8,486 bases of DNA from contig JAUIAI010000069.1 in NCBI GenBank assembly GCA_030425615.1, positions 1 to 8,486 of the forward strand, in the 5' to 3' direction. Source of the stretch: Gammaproteobacteria bacterium. Lineage in GTDB: Bacteria; Pseudomonadota; Gammaproteobacteria; Burkholderiales; Burkholderiaceae_E. Shown in pieces: positions 6,733 through 8,486 of this stretch. The first letter of the stretch is position 1, and every line of letters begins with the position of its first letter. The position numbers and the translations under genes are program-made. The notes beneath the pieces were generated by a model, which had not been told where the DNA came from, searched no databases, and was given only the letters and a program-made list of their open reading frames with translations.

Positions 6733-8486
6733 TCGGCGGGTCGAACCCCGGGCTGCGCCTCGCTCTCGGGTTCACCACCCGGAGCGAACGGCCAGGACAC
6801 CGGTGGTCCCGGCCCGGGATCGTCTGGGGCGCCTATCCGGAGCGGGACGAACTGTCCTGGATGGGTCGCCGGCGACCGGTCCGGATCGGTCGGACCGAAA
6901 CCCTGGCCCGAGGGGCCATGGTACGCGCCGCGGAGCCGCTCGATCCTGGCCGGGTGCGCACACGCCTCCATCGCCAGGGTCTCAGCCCGGACACGCTCGC
7001 GGATGCGCTCGCCCTGGCGGGTCAGGCCGCACGGGCCGCGCTGGGCTTCGAGCCAAGGCCGGCGCAGTGGCGCTCGGCAGCCGCCCTGCTCGACCAGCGG
7101 CTCGTGGAGATGGACACCGGCGAAGGCAAGACACTGGCGGCCGCCATGGCCGCCGCCGCAGCCGCACTGGCCGGGACGCCGGTACACGTACTGACCGCCA
7201 ACGATTACCTGGCCGGACGCGACGCCGGGGCGATGAAGGCGCTGTTCGGTCATCTCGGCCTGAGCGTGGCCAGCTCACTCGAGCATGCGGACGAGTCGAC
7301 CCGTCGCCTCGCCTATGCAGCCGACGTGTGCTACGCCACGGCGCGAACCGTGGCCTTCGACTATCTGCGCGATCTCGCGGATGCGCCGCCAAACGGCGCG
7401 GCGCGGGCGGCCCGCCCCCGCCTTCGGGGTCTTTGCATGGCGATCATCGACGAAGCCGACAGTGTGCTGATCGACGAAGCCCGCATGCCGCTCGTCCTGG
7501 CCGTGCCCCGACCCGATCCGGGCTATCGGGCACGCCTCTGGCAGTCCCTGGATATCGCGCGCCGCCTGGGCCCGGACGGATTCGAGATCGACGCCGCCAG
7601 CGGCGCGATCGCCTGGCAAGCCGAGGGCCTGGATGCCGTGGAACGACTGCGGACCCGTTACGCACAGGTCTGGATCAACCGCCACCACCGTGAGGAGTGC
7701 GTGTTGCTCGCGCTGCGCGCGCTGCACGGACTGCGGCGCGACCACGACTACGTCGTTCACGACGGGCGCGTCGTGCTGGTCGACGAGAACACGGGCCGCC
7801 CAGCGGCCTCGCGGCAGCTTCCCGGCGATCTGCACGGGCTCGTGGCGCTCAAGGAGGGACTGACGCCGCCGCCGCCGTCCGAGCCGGGCAGCGGCCTGAC
7901 CTATCCCCGCTTCTTCGCCCGGTATCACCTGCTGTCCGGGCTCAGCGGAACGCTCGCGGAGGCGCGCACAGAACTGCGCCGTCACTACGGGCTGCGGGTG
8001 CAGCGCGTGGAACGAGACCTGCCGAACCGGCGCAGGGACGAGGGCCCGCGCTGGTTCGAGTGCGCGGCGGACCGCACCCGGGCCGTGATCGCCCGGGCAC
8101 GCGAGCTGAGCACGGCCGGCCGTCCCGTCCTGATCGGCGTGGACACCGTGGCAGACGCGGGTCGTCTCGCACGAACCCTGGCAGCGGCCGGACTCAGCGC
8201 GCAACGGATCGATGCCGGGGACGAAGGCTCCGAGGCCGGCACGATCGCCGGCGCAGGGACACCGGGCCGCATCACGATCGCGACCCCGATGGCCGGGCGC
8301 GGCACCGACATCGTCCTCTCGCCAAAGGCGCTCGCCGCCGGCGGCCTTCACGTGCTGAACCTGCAACTGAACCGGAGCCGGCGCGTGGACCGGCAGATGG
8401 TCGGACGCGCGGCGCGCCAGGGCGAACCCGGGAGCAGCGAACACTGGCTCTGCGGCGAGGCGCCGGCCCTGCAGCCATCGGCATGG
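6729..8486 (+). CDS. SecA-like preprotein translocase ATPase paralogue (3' partial)
   Basis: 586 codons run without a stop to the window edge. The first ~110 residues are poorly conserved. A Q-motif-like glutamine (Q113) and Walker A EMDTGEGKT (127-135) follow, then VLTANDYLAGRDA, VCYATARTVAFDYLRD, the DEAD box at 241-244 with SVLIDEARMPL after it, RDHDYVVHDGRVVLVDENTGR ending at 357, LHGLVALKEG, a YHLLSGLSGTL segment, MAGRGTDIVL (from 521) and GRAARQG (559-565). These match SecA in order, and both presumed arginine fingers (R524, R563) are kept, so ATP hydrolysis looks possible. Departures from housekeeping SecA: MDTGEGKT where MRTGEGKT is usual, and the nearly invariant TERHESRR reads LQLNRSRR. 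The helical wing/scaffold region and C-terminal tail lie beyond the window. The coding context (adaptor and M50 protein) differs from ordinary secA loci, so this is probably a dedicated paralogue that drives a specific protein across the inner membrane. Confidence 0.9.
   Translation, partial: MIGGSNPGLRLALGFTTRSERPGHRWSRPGIVWGAYPERDELSWMGRRRPVRIGRTETLARGAMVRAAEPLDPGRVRTRLHRQGLSPDTLADALALAGQAARAALGFEPRPAQWRSAAALLDQRLVEMDTGEGKTLAAAMAAAAAALAGTPVHVLTANDYLAGRDAGAMKALFGHLGLSVASSLEHADESTRRLAYAADVCYATARTVAFDYLRDLADAPPNGAARAARPRLRGLCMAIIDEADSVLIDEARMPLVLAVPRPDPGYRARLWQSLDIARRLGPDGFEIDAASGAIAWQAEGLDAVERLRTRYAQVWINRHHREECVLLALRALHGLRRDHDYVVHDGRVVLVDENTGRPAASRQLPGDLHGLVALKEGLTPPPPSEPGSGLTYPRFFARYHLLSGLSGTLAEARTELRRHYGLRVQRVERDLPNRRRDEGPRWFECAADRTRAVIARARELSTAGRPVLIGVDTVADAGRLARTLAAAGLSAQRIDAGDEGSEAGTIAGAGTPGRITIATPMAGRGTDIVLSPKALAAGGLHVLNLQLNRSRRVDRQMVGRAARQGEPGSSEHWLCGEAPALQPSAW

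Noticed and set aside
6803..7693. Alternative plus-strand frame inside the SecA-like gene
   Set aside because: Arg/Gly/Pro-rich shadow. The frame opened by the ATG at 6729 carries the ordered SecA motifs and stays open to the window end.

Overview
The window is about 70% G+C by eye, densely coded, and uses ATG/GTG starts with NNS-biased codons. This fits a high-GC proteobacterium, probably a gammaproteobacterium. No ribosomal or tRNA marker is present, so the lineage is a guess from protein style only. No RNA genes, insertion sequences or CRISPR arrays were seen.

Left part (1-1972, + strand). The window opens inside a reading frame whose first ~41 codons match the C-terminal part of AcnD-type 2-methylcitrate dehydratase/aconitase, including the CxxC iron-sulfur ligands. 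Without a frame break it then becomes the second half of a crotonase-fold enoyl-CoA hydratase/isomerase that keeps both catalytic glutamates. The join is abrupt and coincides with a change in base composition, so it is either a real deletion fusion or an assembly chimera. A TSUP (TauE/SafE-like) membrane transporter and an unrecognised 115-residue, three-helix membrane protein follow.

Middle (2054-3160). A minus-strand short-chain dehydrogenase/reductase of the DHRS4-like type converges on the small membrane protein gene. It is divergent from the operon to its right. The 342-base divergent gap holds a perfect 7+7 dyad, and the operon's 5' end is not sharply defined.

Right part (3161-8486, + strand). 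Three genes are locked together by two ATGA stop/start overlaps. (1) A GAF-like domain fused to a single-pass HlyD-type membrane-fusion adaptor. (2) A multi-domain membrane protein with a PqqD/RRE-like N-terminus, an M50 site-2-protease core with HELAH and LDG motifs, and a C-terminal HlyD-like periplasmic segment. (3) A divergent SecA-like ATPase with intact Walker A, DEAD and arginine-finger motifs, cut by the window end. There is no ABC exporter or outer-membrane factor in view. The set suggests an envelope export or processing machine in which a specialised SecA paralogue, not an ABC ATPase, supplies the energy. That role is inference; the domain architecture and overlaps are read directly from the sequence. 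This cluster is the most interesting content of the window.
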